Source of the DNA: Rhizobium leguminosarum bv. trifolii WSM1325
GTDB taxonomy: Bacteria; Pseudomonadota; Alphaproteobacteria; Rhizobiales; Rhizobiaceae
Assembly (NCBI GenBank): GCA_000023185.1
Contig: CP001622.1
Span: forward strand, 1,798,001-1,862,000
Direction of reading: 5' to 3'
DNA length: 64,000 bases
Shown here piece by piece: positions 1 through 9,286 of the stretch. Below the pieces are notes generated by a model. It saw only the letters and a program-made list of their open reading frames with translations, had not been told where the DNA came from and ran no database searches. Every line of letters starts with the position of its first letter. Position 1 is the first letter of the stretch. The translations under genes and the position numbers were made by a program.

Positions 1-320
1 CGGAAGAACGCTGGATCATGGATGGAACCGGCCTCAGCTCCTTCCATCTTCGCCTGCCGCGCGCAGACGCCGTCATTTGGCTTCGGCTGCCCAGATATGC
101 ATGCCTGTACGGCGCGGTCTCGAGAACATACCGTTATTTTGGGCGCAACCGTCCCGAACTGCAACGCCTCTCGTTGGACGCGCTCGCCTATATCTGGAAT
201 TTCGAGCGCGATGCCGCACCTCTGATCGAGGTAGCACTTCAGGATCACGGGCTTGCAAATTCCACCGTCATCATAAAATCGCGCAAAGCAGCTAACCGGT
301 TCGCCGCTCTTAGCGCTTGA
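1..320 (+). CDS. P-loop kinase-like protein, 5' end cut off by the window
   Basis: The reading frame is open from base 3, so the N-terminus with the Walker A loop lies outside the window. The visible part begins EERWIMDG and contains LRLPRADAVIWLRLPR, closely matching the same section of the next gene. That marks it as a tandem paralogue of the adenylate-kinase/FlaR-like P-loop family (small AAA-type NTPases, often called DNA topology modulation proteins). Only about 105 residues are seen. The substrate is unknown; family membership is inferred from the downstream copy, whose P-loop is intact. The stop lies 40 bp before the next start, consistent with one transcript. Confidence 0.7.
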   Translation, partial: EERWIMDGTGLSSFHLRLPRADAVIWLRLPRYACLYGAVSRTYRYFGRNRPELQRLSLDALAYIWNFERDAAPLIEVALQDHGLANSTVIIKSRKAANRFAALSA

Positions 321-360
321 GTCGCGCCGGCGAAACGCACGTCTGGCTCGAGGGAGTTGC

Positions 361-957
361 ATGATGGATCAGAGAGTAGACTTGCCGCCGCGTCAGCAGA
401 TCACCGATCTCGAACAGGCTTCGGAGCATATTCGCACAGCCCGCCGCATCCTCGTCATGGGTTGCTCGGGCGGCGGCAAATCCACGCTATCGCTGAAGAT
501 TGCCAAGCGCTTCGGGCTTTCCTACATTTCGCTCGATCGCGACGTATTTTGGCTTCCCGGCTGGGTGGTGCGCGACAGGGTCGAGCAGAGAAATATCATC
601 ACCAGTCGGATCCTCGAAGAACGTTGGATCATGGACGGCACGAATCCGTCTTCCTTGGACATTCGGTTGCCGCGCACCGATCTCGTCGTCTGGGTCCGCA
701 TGCCGCGGCTTCTCTGTATCTGGGGTGCAATCAGCCGGTGGGCGAAATGGATCGGCCGCACTCGCCCCGAAATGGCGCCGGGCTGTATCGAGAAGATCGA
801 TTTGGAATTCCTCCGCTTCATCTGGACTTTCGAGGAAAAATTCGCGCCGCGTCTCGTCGCGGGCATCGCCGAGCACGGCCCCGAAGTGCCGGTTCTTCAG
901 CTAAAATCCCGCCGCCAGATGCGCGAGCTTCTTGATCTTCTCGGCCGGCCCGATTAA
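361..957 (+). CDS. P-loop NTPase, adenylate kinase/FlaR-like
   Basis: A 198-residue protein with a Walker A loop GCSGGGKS at residues 34-41 and a lid-like EERWIMDG segment in its second half. This arrangement is typical of the small cytosolic nucleotide-kinase-like family annotated as AAA or topology modulation protein; the true phosphoryl acceptor is not known. A GAGGGAG ribosome site precedes two adjacent ATG codons (361 and 364), so the start is ambiguous by one codon. It follows a truncated paralogue and abuts the RatA-like gene, with its TAA at 955-957, so the three genes may be co-transcribed. Confidence 0.8.
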   Translation: MMDQRVDLPPRQQITDLEQASEHIRTARRILVMGCSGGGKSTLSLKIAKRFGLSYISLDRDVFWLPGWVVRDRVEQRNIITSRILEERWIMDGTNPSSLDIRLPRTDLVVWVRMPRLLCIWGAISRWAKWIGRTRPEMAPGCIEKIDLEFLRFIWTFEEKFAPRLVAGIAEHGPEVPVLQLKSRRQMRELLDLLGRPD

Positions 958-966
958 TTGCCGCTT

Positions 967-1419
967 ATGCCGCAATTCGAAACGCACCGTCCCGTCCCGC
1001 ACACGCCCGAGCAGATGTTCGATCTCGTCGCCGATGTCGAGCGCTATCCGGAATTCCTGCCGCTCTGCGAAGCGCTCGCCATCAGGAGCCGCAAGGAGCG
1101 CGACGGCAAGATCCTGCTCGTCGCCGACATGACGGTCGGCTACAAGGCGATCCGCGAGACCTTCACGACACAGGTGCTGCTCAACCGGGCCGAACACGTC
1201 ATCGAGGTCAAATATATCGATGGCCCGTTCAAATATCTCGACAATCGCTGGCACTTTGCCGAGACGCCATATGGCGGCTGCACCGTCGATTTCTTCATCG
1301 ATTACGAGTTCAAGAGCCGCATCCTGGGCGCGCTGATGGGCTCGATGTTCGACCGCGCCTTCCGCATGTTCACCGAAGCCTTCGAGACGCGCGCAAACAG
1401 GATCTACACGCCGGTTTGA
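967..1419 (+). CDS. RatA/COQ10-like START-domain protein
   Basis: About 150 residues of a polyketide cyclase/START fold. It starts MPQFETHRPV and carries the family signatures MFDLVADVERYPEFLPLC near the N-terminus and VDFFIDYEFKS near residue 120. Proteobacterial members are called RatA (ribosome-association toxin) but are homologous to COQ10, a coenzyme Q-binding chaperone for respiration. The genome context does not decide between these roles. A TTG at 958 is also in frame, but ATG 967 gives the family's usual N-terminus. It converges on pncC with only a 14 bp gap. Confidence 0.85.
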   Translation: MPQFETHRPVPHTPEQMFDLVADVERYPEFLPLCEALAIRSRKERDGKILLVADMTVGYKAIRETFTTQVLLNRAEHVIEVKYIDGPFKYLDNRWHFAETPYGGCTVDFFIDYEFKSRILGALMGSMFDRAFRMFTEAFETRANRIYTPV

Positions 1420-1433
1420 TGAGCGAACCCGCG

Positions 1434-1934
1434 TCAGGCAGCAAGGAGCGAGCGCACCATTTCCAGCGCCGTCCTGATCGTCGCCAGCCGAACCTCGCTG
1501 CGGCCGATATCGCCATAGAGCATTTTGCGATGGATGAGCGTGCCGTCGCGCGATTTGGCGGCGAGATGCACGAGGCCGACCGGCTTTTCCGCCGATCCGC
1601 CGCCGGGGCCGGCAATGCCTGTGACGGCAACGGCGATCTCGGCGCGTGAGCGGAAGAGGGCGCCATGCACCATCTGCCGCGCCGTTTCCTCGGAGACCGC
1701 CCCGAAGCGCAGCAGGGTTTCCGCCTGCACGCCGAGCATCTCGATCTTCGCGGTATTCGTATAGGTGACGAAGCCGCGGTCGACGACGGCTGACGAACCC
1801 GAAATCTCCGTCAGCGCTCCGGCGATCAGCCCGCCGGTGCATGATTCGGCGGTCGAGACCATCAATCCTGCGGCCGTAAAGTCATGGATGATCGTCTCCG
1901 CCGCTGAAAGGATATCGTCGGGAAAAACACTCAT
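1434..1934 (-). CDS. pncC: Nicotinamide-nucleotide amidohydrolase PncC (CinA C-terminal domain)
   Basis: A stand-alone CinA C-terminal domain of 166 residues. Signatures are STAESCTGGLIAGALT near residue 28 and VTGIAGPGGGSAEKPVGLV in the centre. The family deamidates NMN to nicotinate mononucleotide in pyridine nucleotide salvage. ATG codons occur at 1937 and 1934; a GGAGGAA site directly before them fits 1934 better. The start overlaps the ispDF stop (ATGA-type overlap), so the gene is translationally coupled to ispDF. Confidence 0.9.
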   Translation of the reverse strand: MSVFPDDILSAAETIIHDFTAAGLMVSTAESCTGGLIAGALTEISGSSAVVDRGFVTYTNTAKIEMLGVQAETLLRFGAVSEETARQMVHGALFRSRAEIAVAVTGIAGPGGGSAEKPVGLVHLAAKSRDGTLIHRKMLYGDIGRSEVRLATIRTALEMVRSLLAA

Positions 1935-3151
1935 CATTTCCTCCCGCGATAGACGACGGTCGCCGTCGCAATCGCCGCGATGCCTTCGCGCCGGCCGACG
2001 AAGCCGATCGTCTCGTTGGTCGTCGCCTTGACCGAGCAACGCTCGATGTCAATGCCGAGATAGTCCGATAGTTTCGCCCGCATGGCGTCGCGATGCGGGC
2101 CGACCTTCGGCGCCTCGGCGATCAGCGAGACGTCGGCATTCATGATCGTGCCGCCGCGCTCGCGCACGATCCGGGCAGCATGCTCGATGAAGATCCGCGA
2201 AGCTGCCCCCTTCCATTGCGGATCGGACGGTGGGAAATGATCGCCGATATCGCCGGCGCCGCACGTGGCAAGCAGCGCGTCCGTCAGCGCATGCAGCGCG
2301 ACGTCGGCATCGGAGTGTCCTTTGAGCTTCTGGTCATGCGGAATGAACACGCCGCAGAGTGTCACGCCATCGCCGACTACGAGCTGGTGCACGTCGTAGC
2401 CGTTGCCGGTGCGCACGTCCGGAAGCAGCGGAGCCGACAGCTTGTCGTCGGCCATGGCGATATCGTTCTTGACCGTCAGCTTGACGTTGTCGGCCGTGCC
2501 CTCGACGATCGTCACCGGAATGCCCAGCCATTCGGCGATCGAGGCATCGTCGGTGAAATCGCTTCGCCCGCTTGAAGCCGCCTTCTCATGAGCCTCGAGG
2601 ATCGTTTCGAAGGCGAAGGATTGCGGCGTCTGCGCAGCGTAAAGATGCTCGCGTGAAACCGTCGTCAGCACCGTGCCTGTGTTGTCGGCGCGTTTCAGCG
2701 TATCGGTGACCGGGATCGCCGGCAGGACCGCCTGCGCGCCGGCATTAAGGCTCTCGGCAATGCGGTCCAGGAGATCATGGTCGAAGAACGGCCGAACGGC
2801 ATCGTGGATCAGCACATGGCTGATTTGCTTGTCCTTGAGGTATCTGAGGCCGGCAAGCACGGATTGCTGCCTAGTCGCACCCCCATGCACCGTTTCGATC
2901 GGTGTTGCCGAGATGATGTGGCGGAAGGCTCTCGCAAACAGCGCCTCGTCATCGGGATGGATGACGACGACGATCTCAGTTGCCGCTTCCCATGTCATGA
3001 AGTTTTCAAGCGTATGCACGATAACCGGCTTGCCGCCGATCATGCGATACTGCTTGGGGCCTTCCTTGGATGATCCTGCGCGCTCGCCGCGGCCGGCGGC
3101 CACGATGACAATTCCAGCCGATATCGGTTGCTTAGAAGGCATTTGCAGCAT
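1934..3151 (-). CDS. ispDF: Bifunctional IspD/IspF isoprenoid enzyme
   Basis: A 405-residue fusion. The N-terminal half is IspD, 2-C-methyl-D-erythritol 4-phosphate cytidylyltransferase, with the CTP-binding motif [18 protein letters not shown] at residues 18-35. The C-terminal half from about residue 246 is IspF, 2,4-cyclodiphosphate synthase, with metal ligands in YDVHQL and the [17 protein letters not shown] motif. It catalyses steps 3 and 5 of the MEP pathway in the cytosol; alphaproteobacteria commonly carry this fusion. It is transcribed divergently from dusB across a 145 bp gap and leads into pncC. Confidence 0.97.
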   Translation of the reverse strand: MLQMPSKQPISAGIVIVAAGRGERAGSSKEGPKQYRMIGGKPVIVHTLENFMTWEAATEIVVVIHPDDEALFARAFRHIISATPIETVHGGATRQQSVLAGLRYLKDKQISHVLIHDAVRPFFDHDLLDRIAESLNAGAQAVLPAIPVTDTLKRADNTGTVLTTVSREHLYAAQTPQSFAFETILEAHEKAASSGRSDFTDDASIAEWLGIPVTIVEGTADNVKLTVKNDIAMADDKLSAPLLPDVRTGNGYDVHQLVVGDGVTLCGVFIPHDQKLKGHSDADVALHALTDALLATCGAGDIGDHFPPSDPQWKGAASRIFIEHAARIVRERGGTIMNADVSLIAEAPKVGPHRDAMRAKLSDYLGIDIERCSVKATTNETIGFVGRREGIAAIATATVVYRGRK

Positions 3152-3296
3152 AAATCCCCTAAATTATGCGGAATTGACCCGAGTGCTCTAACGTCTTGCT
3201 TTGGCCTTTTCCAGCATCTGCCCGAAAAATATCAATTCCCGTCCCAGCCCCCTTGGCAAGCCAGGGAATAGTGGCTAAAAATAATGCAGTTCTATT

Positions 3297-4313
3297 GTGT
3301 GCCCGAAAGATAATCATTTGATTTCCAAGGACCTCGCAGCGCCTTTCCAAATCGGACCCGTGTCCGTGCGGAACCGCGTTGTACTGGCGCCGATGTCCGG
3401 CGTCACGGATATGCCCTTCCGCGAGCTTGCCTGGCGCTTCGGCGCTGGCCTCGTCGTCACCGAGATGGTGGCGAGCCGTGAACTGGTCAACGACACGGCC
3501 GAATCCTGGTCGCGGCTTAGCGCTGCGGGCTTCCGGCCGCATATGGTGCAGCTTGCCGGGCGCGAGGCGCACTGGATGGCGGAGGCGGCCAAGATCGCCG
3601 CCGATCACGGCGCCGATATCATCGACATCAACATGGGTTGCCCGGCAAAGAAAGTGATCGGCGGTTATTCCGGCTCGGCGCTGATGCGCGATCCCGATCA
3701 CGCGCTCGGCCTCATCGAGGCGACGGTCAAGGCCGTCGACATTCCGGTGACGCTGAAGATGCGCCTTGGCTGGGATGAGAATTCGATCAACGCGCCTGAT
3801 ATCGCCCGCCGCGCCGAGGCGGCCGGCATCCAGCTTGTGACCATTCATGGGCGCACCCGCATGCAATTCTATGAAGGCCGCGCCGATTGGGATGCGATCC
3901 GCGCCGTCCGCGAGGTGATCTCCATTCCGCTGATCGCCAACGGTGATGTCGAAACGGCAAGCGATGCGCAGGAAATATTGCGCCGCTCCGGCGCCGATGC
4001 CGTGATGATCGGCAGGGGCTGCCAGGGCAGGCCATGGCATGCCGGCGTCATATCGGGGGCGCCCGCACCGCAATCCCTGAAGATCGCCGATATCGCCGTC
4101 GAGCATTACCGGATGATGCTGGATTTCTACGGCGAGGCGGTGGCGATCCGCCATGCCCGCAAGCACCTTGGCTGGTATCTCCAGCGTTTCGCGCCTGATC
4201 TGTCAGGCCCTGAAAAGGCTGAGATCATGACCTCGCGCGACCCGCGCGAGGTGGCCGCGCGCCTTTACGATGCATTGGCGGCCAGTGTTGTCGACAGCCG
4301 GGAGGCGGCATGA
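3297..4313 (+). CDS. dusB: tRNA-dihydrouridine synthase DusB (NifR3)
   Basis: A 338-residue FMN enzyme that reduces uridine in the tRNA D-loop. It shows the Dus N-terminal motif [14 protein letters not shown] (about residues 29-42), the catalytic cysteine in INMGCPAKK (Cys115) and the NGDV phosphate-binding region. In rhizobia this gene, historically nifR3, is the first gene of the ntrBC operon. The start appears to be GTG at 3297; a TTG at 3318 is an alternative, so the N-terminal seven residues are uncertain. Its last codon overlaps the ntrB ATG by 4 bp. Confidence 0.95.
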   Translation: MCPKDNHLISKDLAAPFQIGPVSVRNRVVLAPMSGVTDMPFRELAWRFGAGLVVTEMVASRELVNDTAESWSRLSAAGFRPHMVQLAGREAHWMAEAAKIAADHGADIIDINMGCPAKKVIGGYSGSALMRDPDHALGLIEATVKAVDIPVTLKMRLGWDENSINAPDIARRAEAAGIQLVTIHGRTRMQFYEGRADWDAIRAVREVISIPLIANGDVETASDAQEILRRSGADAVMIGRGCQGRPWHAGVISGAPAPQSLKIADIAVEHYRMMLDFYGEAVAIRHARKHLGWYLQRFAPDLSGPEKAEIMTSRDPREVAARLYDALAASVVDSREAA

Positions 4314-5464
4314 CGAAGGATATGACATCTCCGTCCGATCACGCCGGCGGGACCGTCGCCATGGCCGTGCTGAACGCCATCCAGAACCCCGTCATCATGG
4401 TCGACGAATCCGGCTTCGTCGTTTTCGCCAATTGGGAGGCGGAGGCCTTCTTCGGCGCCAGCGCCTCGCATCTGGCGCGTTACCGGATTTCGACTTTCAT
4501 TCCTTTCGGCAGCCCGCTGCTTGCCCTGATCGACCAGGTGCGCGAGCGCAAGGCGCCGGTCAACGAATATCGCGTCGACCTGAGTTCGCCCCGCCTCGGC
4601 CAGGACAAGCTCGTCGATCTCTACGTCGCCCCGGTGCTCAGCGAGCCCGGCGCCGTCGTCATCGTCTTTCAGGAACGCTCGATGGCCGACAAGATCGACC
4701 GGCAGCTGACGCATCGCGCCGCCGCCCGCTCGGTGACCGGTCTTGCCTCGATGCTGGCGCACGAGATCAAAAACCCGCTCTCCGGCATCCGCGGCGCCGC
4801 CCAGCTGCTCGAACAATCTGCGGACGACGACGATCGGGCGCTGACCCGGCTGATCTGCGACGAGACCGATCGCATCGTTTCGCTGGTCGACCGGATGGAA
4901 GTCTTTTCCGACGAACGCCCTGTCGACCGCATGCCGGTCAATATCCATTCGGTGCTCGATCATGTGAAGGCGGTCGCCAAGGCGGGTTTTGCCCGCAACA
5001 TTCGGGTCACCGAGAGTTACGATCCGTCGCTGCCGGCCGTCTATGCCAATCGCGACCAGCTCGTCCAGGTCTTCCTCAATCTGGTGAAAAACGCCGCCGA
5101 AGCGGTCGGCGATCGGCCGGACGGCGAAATCATGCTGACGACGGCCTATCGCCCCGGCATCCGTCTTTCGGTCGCCGGCACGCGCGAAAAGATCTCGCTG
5201 CCGCTGGAATTCTGCGTCCACGATAACGGCCCGGGCGTTCCCCTCGATCTGTTGCCGCATCTCTTCGATCCCTTCATCACCACCAAGCCGAACGGCAGCG
5301 GCCTCGGCCTGGCGCTGGTCGCCAAGATCATCGGCGATCACGGCGGCATCATCGAATGCGACAGCCAGAACAGCCGCACGACATTCCGCGTTCTCATGCC
5401 GGCGTCGAAGGACGCCTCGCTTGAAGACGCCTCTATAGCAAGCTCGACAGGACCTTCTCGATGA
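4310..5464 (+). CDS. ntrB: Nitrogen-regulation sensor kinase NtrB
   Basis: A 384-residue cytosolic histidine kinase with no membrane segments. It has a PAS domain (about residues 15-125), a HisKA phosphoacceptor motif [17 protein letters not shown] with His151, and an HATPase domain with [17 protein letters not shown] and GSGLGLALV boxes. Under nitrogen limitation it phosphorylates NtrC; PII proteins switch it to phosphatase mode. It overlaps dusB and ntrC by 4 bp each (ATGA), so the three are one translationally coupled operon. Confidence 0.97.
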   Translation: MTKDMTSPSDHAGGTVAMAVLNAIQNPVIMVDESGFVVFANWEAEAFFGASASHLARYRISTFIPFGSPLLALIDQVRERKAPVNEYRVDLSSPRLGQDKLVDLYVAPVLSEPGAVVIVFQERSMADKIDRQLTHRAAARSVTGLASMLAHEIKNPLSGIRGAAQLLEQSADDDDRALTRLICDETDRIVSLVDRMEVFSDERPVDRMPVNIHSVLDHVKAVAKAGFARNIRVTESYDPSLPAVYANRDQLVQVFLNLVKNAAEAVGDRPDGEIMLTTAYRPGIRLSVAGTREKISLPLEFCVHDNGPGVPLDLLPHLFDPFITTKPNGSGLGLALVAKIIGDHGGIIECDSQNSRTTFRVLMPASKDASLEDASIASSTGPSR

Positions 5465-6912
5465 CAGCCACGATCCTCGTTGCAGATGATGATGCGGCCA
5501 TCCGGACCGTGCTCAACCAGGCTTTGAGCCGCGCCGGTTATGACGTTCGCATCACCTCCAACGCCGCTACCCTCTGGCGCTGGATTTCGGCAGGCGAGGG
5601 CGATCTGGTCGTCACCGATGTGGTGATGCCCGACGAAAACGCCTTCGATCTGCTGCCGCGCATCAAGAAGGCGCGGCCCGACCTGCCGGTCCTCGTCATG
5701 AGCGCCCAGAACACCTTCATGACTGCCATCAAGGCCTCGGAGAAGGGCGCCTACGACTATCTGCCGAAGCCCTTCGATCTCACCGAGCTGATCGGCATCA
5801 TCGGCCGGGCGCTCTCCGAGCCGAAGCGCAAGCCCGCCAAACTCGAGGACGACATGCAGGACGGCATGCCGCTCGTCGGCCGCTCGGCGGCGATGCAGGA
5901 AATCTATCGCGTGCTCGCCCGACTGATGCAGACGGACCTGACGCTGATGATCACCGGCGAATCCGGCACCGGCAAGGAGCTCGTCGCCCGCGCGCTGCAT
6001 GATTACGGCAAGCGCCGCAACGGCCCGTTCGTCGCAATCAACATGGCGGCGATCCCGCGTGACCTGATCGAATCCGAACTCTTCGGCCATGAGAAGGGCG
6101 CCTTCACCGGCGCCCAGACGCGCTCGACCGGCCGCTTCGAGCAGGCCGAAGGCGGCACGCTCTTCCTCGACGAGATCGGCGATATGCCGATGGACGCCCA
6201 GACGCGGCTCTTACGCGTCCTGCAGCAGGGTGAATACACCACCGTCGGCGGCCGCACGCCGATCCGCACCGATGTGCGCATCGTTGCCGCCACCAACAAG
6301 GACCTGAAGCAGGCGATCAACCAGGGCCTCTTCCGCGAGGATCTGTACTACCGCCTCAATGTCGTGCCGCTGCGCCTGCCGCCGCTGCGCGACCGCGCCG
6401 AGGACATTCCCGATCTGGTGCGCCATTTCATCCAGCAGGCGGAAAAGGAAGGTCTCGGCTCAAAGCGCTTCGATCAGGAAGCGCTCGAACTGATGAAGGC
6501 TTATGCCTGGCCGGGCAACGTTCGCGAGCTGGAAAACCTCATCCGCCGTCTGATGGCGCTTTACCCGCAGGATGTGATCACCCGCGAGATCATCGACGCG
6601 GAACTTCGCTCCGACGTGCCCGACAGCCCGATCGACAAGGGGCCGATGCGCAGCGGCTCGATGACGATCGCGCAAGCCGTGGAAGAGAACATGCGCAGCT
6701 ATTTCGCAGGCTTCGGGGACAATCTGCCGCCGCCCGGCCTCTATGACCGTGTGCTGACCGAAATGGAATACCCGCTGATCCTCGCCGCCCTGACGGCGAC
6801 GCGCGGCAACCAGATCAAGGCGGCCGATCTTCTCGGTCTCAACCGCAACACCTTGCGCAAGAAGATCAGGGAACTTGGCGTCTCGGTCTACAGGAGTTCC
6901 CGCACCGCCTGA
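5461..6912 (+). CDS. ntrC: Nitrogen-regulation response regulator NtrC
   Basis: A 483-residue sigma-54 activator. It has a receiver domain with phosphoacceptor Asp53 ([10 protein letters not shown]), an AAA+ domain with Walker A GESGTGKE (166-173) and the sigma-54 contact loop GAFTGA (213-218), and a C-terminal Fis-type helix-turn-helix ([16 protein letters not shown]). All key motifs are intact, so it should activate RpoN promoters of nitrogen assimilation genes. It overlaps ntrB by 4 bp. No strong hairpin sits directly after the stop; the nearest clear terminator is about 400 bp downstream. Confidence 0.97.
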   Translation: MTATILVADDDAAIRTVLNQALSRAGYDVRITSNAATLWRWISAGEGDLVVTDVVMPDENAFDLLPRIKKARPDLPVLVMSAQNTFMTAIKASEKGAYDYLPKPFDLTELIGIIGRALSEPKRKPAKLEDDMQDGMPLVGRSAAMQEIYRVLARLMQTDLTLMITGESGTGKELVARALHDYGKRRNGPFVAINMAAIPRDLIESELFGHEKGAFTGAQTRSTGRFEQAEGGTLFLDEIGDMPMDAQTRLLRVLQQGEYTTVGGRTPIRTDVRIVAATNKDLKQAINQGLFREDLYYRLNVVPLRLPPLRDRAEDIPDLVRHFIQQAEKEGLGSKRFDQEALELMKAYAWPGNVRELENLIRRLMALYPQDVITREIIDAELRSDVPDSPIDKGPMRSGSMTIAQAVEENMRSYFAGFGDNLPPPGLYDRVLTEMEYPLILAALTATRGNQIKAADLLGLNRNTLRKKIRELGVSVYRSSRTA

Positions 6913-7308
6913 GCTCGCTCGGGGCGATGAAAAGAAGGCGGCGGGCCCTCATGTTGCCCACCGCCCACCCCTCCCGGCGTCCGCCGCCACGGTCGGGAGG
7001 AGAGGTGAGCCTATCTGAGCGAGGCCACGGTTTATATCCAAGCCGACAAACAAAGATGCGGTGTCATTCGACAGTCACATAAGCATTAGTGAAGATTGTT
7101 TTGCCGACAGGCAAATGTCATTGAAGTTGCTGCGATCATCGTCGCCGTGCCTGTGGATAAGCTGTGGATATCCGGTGGACGACATGAGCAATCAGCGGTC
7201 GATAATGTCGCAGATGCCAATCGCATGTTGCCTATCCGTTCCGAATCTCGTCATTCTGCCGTTGCTGCCGTCGACCTCCGCCGCAAACGTCGTCGATCGC
7301 ATGCCACG
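6913..7308 (+). other. Gene-free stretch after ntrC; possible sRNA or long 3' UTR
   Basis: No convincing protein gene is seen in this stretch. It holds a GC-rich GGCGG...CCGCC inverted pair just after ntrC, a pair of DnaA-box-like sequences, and it ends in a strong rho-independent terminator. It is either an unusually long ntrC 3' UTR or contains an independent small RNA; the sequence alone does not decide. Confidence 0.35.
7152..7171 (+). promoter_or_regulatory. Pair of DnaA-box-like sites
   Basis: TGTGGATAA at 7152-7160 is the exact complement of the consensus DnaA box TTATCCACA. TGTGGATAT at 7163-7171 differs at one base. They lie in the same orientation, 11 bp apart (one helical turn). 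No replication gene is nearby, so an origin is unlikely; DnaA titration or control is possible, and chance cannot be excluded. Confidence 0.4.
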
Positions 7309-7346
7309 GGGCGCTCCGACTGATGTCGTTGAGCGCCCTTTTTCTT
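7309..7346 (+). terminator. Strong rho-independent terminator
   Basis: The stem GGGCGCTC / GAGCGCCC is extended inside by CGAC / GTCG around a TGAT loop with a 2-nt bulge, and is followed by TTTTTCTTT. It reads on the + strand and is the only obvious terminator between ntrC and the aldo/keto reductase. Confidence 0.85.
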
Positions 7347-7517
7347 TACGGTCAGGGGCTGACGGGAACTGCGACATCGTGTTTGGTCAACTTGGCGCAC
7401 TGAGCCTCGCATATCGTTGCGGATGCCATAGATTACGCCAATCGGTCGTCGATCAATCGGGCGACGCCGACCCCGGTGACAGGCCGGCACGTATTCATAA
7501 TTTGCGGGAGTTGCATG

Positions 7518-8507
7518 ATGGAATATCGACGTTTGGGAAAGTCGGGCCTGCAGGTGAGCGAGTTCGCCTTCGGCTCATGGGTGACGTTCGGTAAGCAGGT
7601 CAATGGAGGCGACGCCGTCGACCTCATGAAGCTTGCCTATGACAACGGGGTGAACTTCTTCGACAATGCCGAAGGATACGAGAGCGGCAAGTCCGAGATC
7701 GTGATGGGCGAGGCGCTCAGCAGGCTCGGCTGGAGCCGCGACAGCTTCGTCGTCTCCAGCAAGGTCTTCTGGGGAGGCCAGAAGCCGACGCAGCGCGGCC
7801 TGTCGCGCAAGCATGTGACCGACGCCTGCCACGCAGCGCTTAAGCGGCTTCAGGTCGATTACCTCGACCTCTACTTCTGCCACCGCCCGGATATCGACAC
7901 GCCGATCGAGGAAACGGTCCGGGCGATGCACGACCTCGTCGCCCAGGGCAAGGTGCTCTATTGGGGCACGTCGGAATGGTCCGCGCAGCAATTGACGGAA
8001 GCCTATGCCGTCGCCCGGGACTTGCGCATCACGCCGCCGACCATGGAACAGCCGCAGTACAACATCTTCGAACGCCAGAAGGTCGAATCCGACTACCTGC
8101 CGCTCTACGATCTGATCGGCCTTGGCACCACGATCTGGTCGCCGCTCGCCTCAGGCGTCCTGACCGGCAAGTACAACAACGGTGTCCCTGCCGACAGCCG
8201 TATGAACCTGCCGGGCTACGAATGGCTGAAGGAAAAGTGGTCCAGTGATGCCGGCCTTGCCCAGCTCAAACAAGTTGGCGAGCTCGCAAAGCTCGCGGAC
8301 GAGATCGGCATATCGATCACCCATCTCGCCCTTTTGTGGTGCCTCGCCAACCGCAACGTCTCGACCGTCATTCTTGGAGCCTCGCGCGCCGGCCAGCTGC
8401 AGGACAATCTCGCGGCCCTCTCACACAGACACAAGATGACGTCTGACGTGCTGGAGCGGATCGACACGATCGTCGGAAACAAGCCCGAAGGACCACGTCG
8501 CTTCTAG
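7518..8507 (+). CDS. Aldo/keto reductase, YghZ/Kv-beta type
   Basis: A roughly 330-residue TIM-barrel NADPH oxidoreductase. It starts MEYRRLGKSGLQVSEFAFGS and carries the AKR signatures FFDNAEGYESGKSE (catalytic Tyr), the lysine in SSKVFWGG, and YLDLYFCHRPD. The match is to the potassium-channel beta-subunit-like branch (E. coli YghZ), whose members reduce aldehydes such as methylglyoxal. ATG codons occur at 7515 and 7518 behind CGGGAG. A 12-bp hairpin follows the stop. It sits between ntrC and ntrY and has no visible link to nitrogen control. Confidence 0.9.
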   Translation: MEYRRLGKSGLQVSEFAFGSWVTFGKQVNGGDAVDLMKLAYDNGVNFFDNAEGYESGKSEIVMGEALSRLGWSRDSFVVSSKVFWGGQKPTQRGLSRKHVTDACHAALKRLQVDYLDLYFCHRPDIDTPIEETVRAMHDLVAQGKVLYWGTSEWSAQQLTEAYAVARDLRITPPTMEQPQYNIFERQKVESDYLPLYDLIGLGTTIWSPLASGVLTGKYNNGVPADSRMNLPGYEWLKEKWSSDAGLAQLKQVGELAKLADEIGISITHLALLWCLANRNVSTVILGASRAGQLQDNLAALSHRHKMTSDVLERIDTIVGNKPEGPRRF

Positions 8508-8518
8508 AGAAAACAAAC

Positions 8519-8551
8519 CTCTCGACGGGCCAGATCAACGCCCGTCGAGAG
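8519..8551. terminator. 12-bp perfect stem-loop after the aldo/keto reductase
   Basis: CTCTCGACGGGC pairs perfectly with GCCCGTCGAGAG around a 9-nt loop, starting 12 bp after the stop. It lacks a T-run on the + strand; the T-rich side faces the minus strand. It probably ends or stabilises the reductase mRNA. Confidence 0.6.
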
Positions 8552-8666
8552 ACGTCGCTGGCCAATCGTTCCAGCACGATGGCGCGTGAGAGGGCCTGCG
8601 TATCCGTGACTAGGTTGGATCGGCTGTAACGAGCTTTTTGCAACAGTGACATGCTAGGGAGGCGGG

Positions 8667-8948
8667 ATGCATTTTCTTGAAGTTTTCGCGATCGGAAGTC
8701 TTATAGCCGCTGGAATTTTTCACGTCTGCATGCTCTTCGCCTTCGAGCACCTGACCAGTAAGATCAACAAATATGGGCCGAACTTGGTAACGAAAAGGGG
8801 AAGGGCGCTCCCCGAAATTGATCAGAACAGCCAAGTGATTCCACGGGAATTGAAGAGTCAATTCGTGCTTTACAGGCAGTGTTGGATCGTTTTCATGGTC
8901 GTGTTTATGATGCCTGTGGCGGTTTACTTGATCAGTAAGGCAAAATGA
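8667..8948 (+). CDS. Small two-TM membrane protein, unknown
   Basis: A 93-residue protein with a hydrophobic segment near residues 4-28 and a second near 70-90, separated by a charged region, so a small inner-membrane protein is likely. GGGAGGCGGG lies directly upstream of the ATG. It overlaps the next gene by 4 bp (ATGA), implying coupled translation. I do not recognise the family. The pair sits between the aldo/keto reductase and ntrY and looks less GC-rich than the flanking ntr genes, which hints at acquisition. Confidence 0.7.
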   Translation: MHFLEVFAIGSLIAAGIFHVCMLFAFEHLTSKINKYGPNLVTKRGRALPEIDQNSQVIPRELKSQFVLYRQCWIVFMVVFMMPVAVYLISKAK

Positions 8949-9286
8949 AACGCTCTAAGTTTCGTATCCTTGCGTGGCTGTTATTTTTCTGCGCCATCAG
9001 TCAGGGGAAAATCGAGGCGAATTTGACAGGGATCAGTCTTTTCGCAAGACCTGATAGCTTTGCCAGTATGTATCTGAGAATAAACGCTTTCGATGAATCC
9101 TTCACTCGCTGCCGGATCGCCATGGACCTTGCAAGTGCGATCGGTGATGCCAGTTGCAGAAGGTCTCTACGACTCATCAACGAGTTCTCTGACCTGGTCG
9201 GTATGGGTGTAATACGCGATGACGACGAGAAGACGCTCAAACGGGTCTTAGATTTTCTGATCCAATACAGGGATCATAGTAAATGA
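8945..9286 (+). CDS. Small exported protein, unknown
   Basis: A 113-residue protein starting MKRSKFRILAWLLFFCAISQ, which resembles a signal peptide or N-terminal anchor, followed by a soluble helical region with two cysteines (near residues 56 and 71). It is translationally coupled to the upstream two-TM gene. No family is recognised. The pair may form a small envelope complex, but that is only inferred from coupling. Confidence 0.65.
   Translation: MKRSKFRILAWLLFFCAISQGKIEANLTGISLFARPDSFASMYLRINAFDESFTRCRIAMDLASAIGDASCRRSLRLINEFSDLVGMGVIRDDDEKTLKRVLDFLIQYRDHSK

Noticed and set aside
7152..7171. A chromosomal or plasmid origin at the DnaA-like boxes
   Set aside because: There is no AT-rich unwinding element, no dnaA, hemE or repABC nearby, and only two boxes.
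350..7518. A shared 17-bp segment GGGAGTTGCATGATGGA before the genes at 361 and 7518
   Set aside because: It is mostly ribosome site plus start codons; likely coincidence rather than a regulatory repeat.
7061..7594. A 177-codon + frame between ntrC and the aldo/keto reductase
   Set aside because: It crosses the strong terminator and the reductase start, has no ribosome site and no protein-like pattern.
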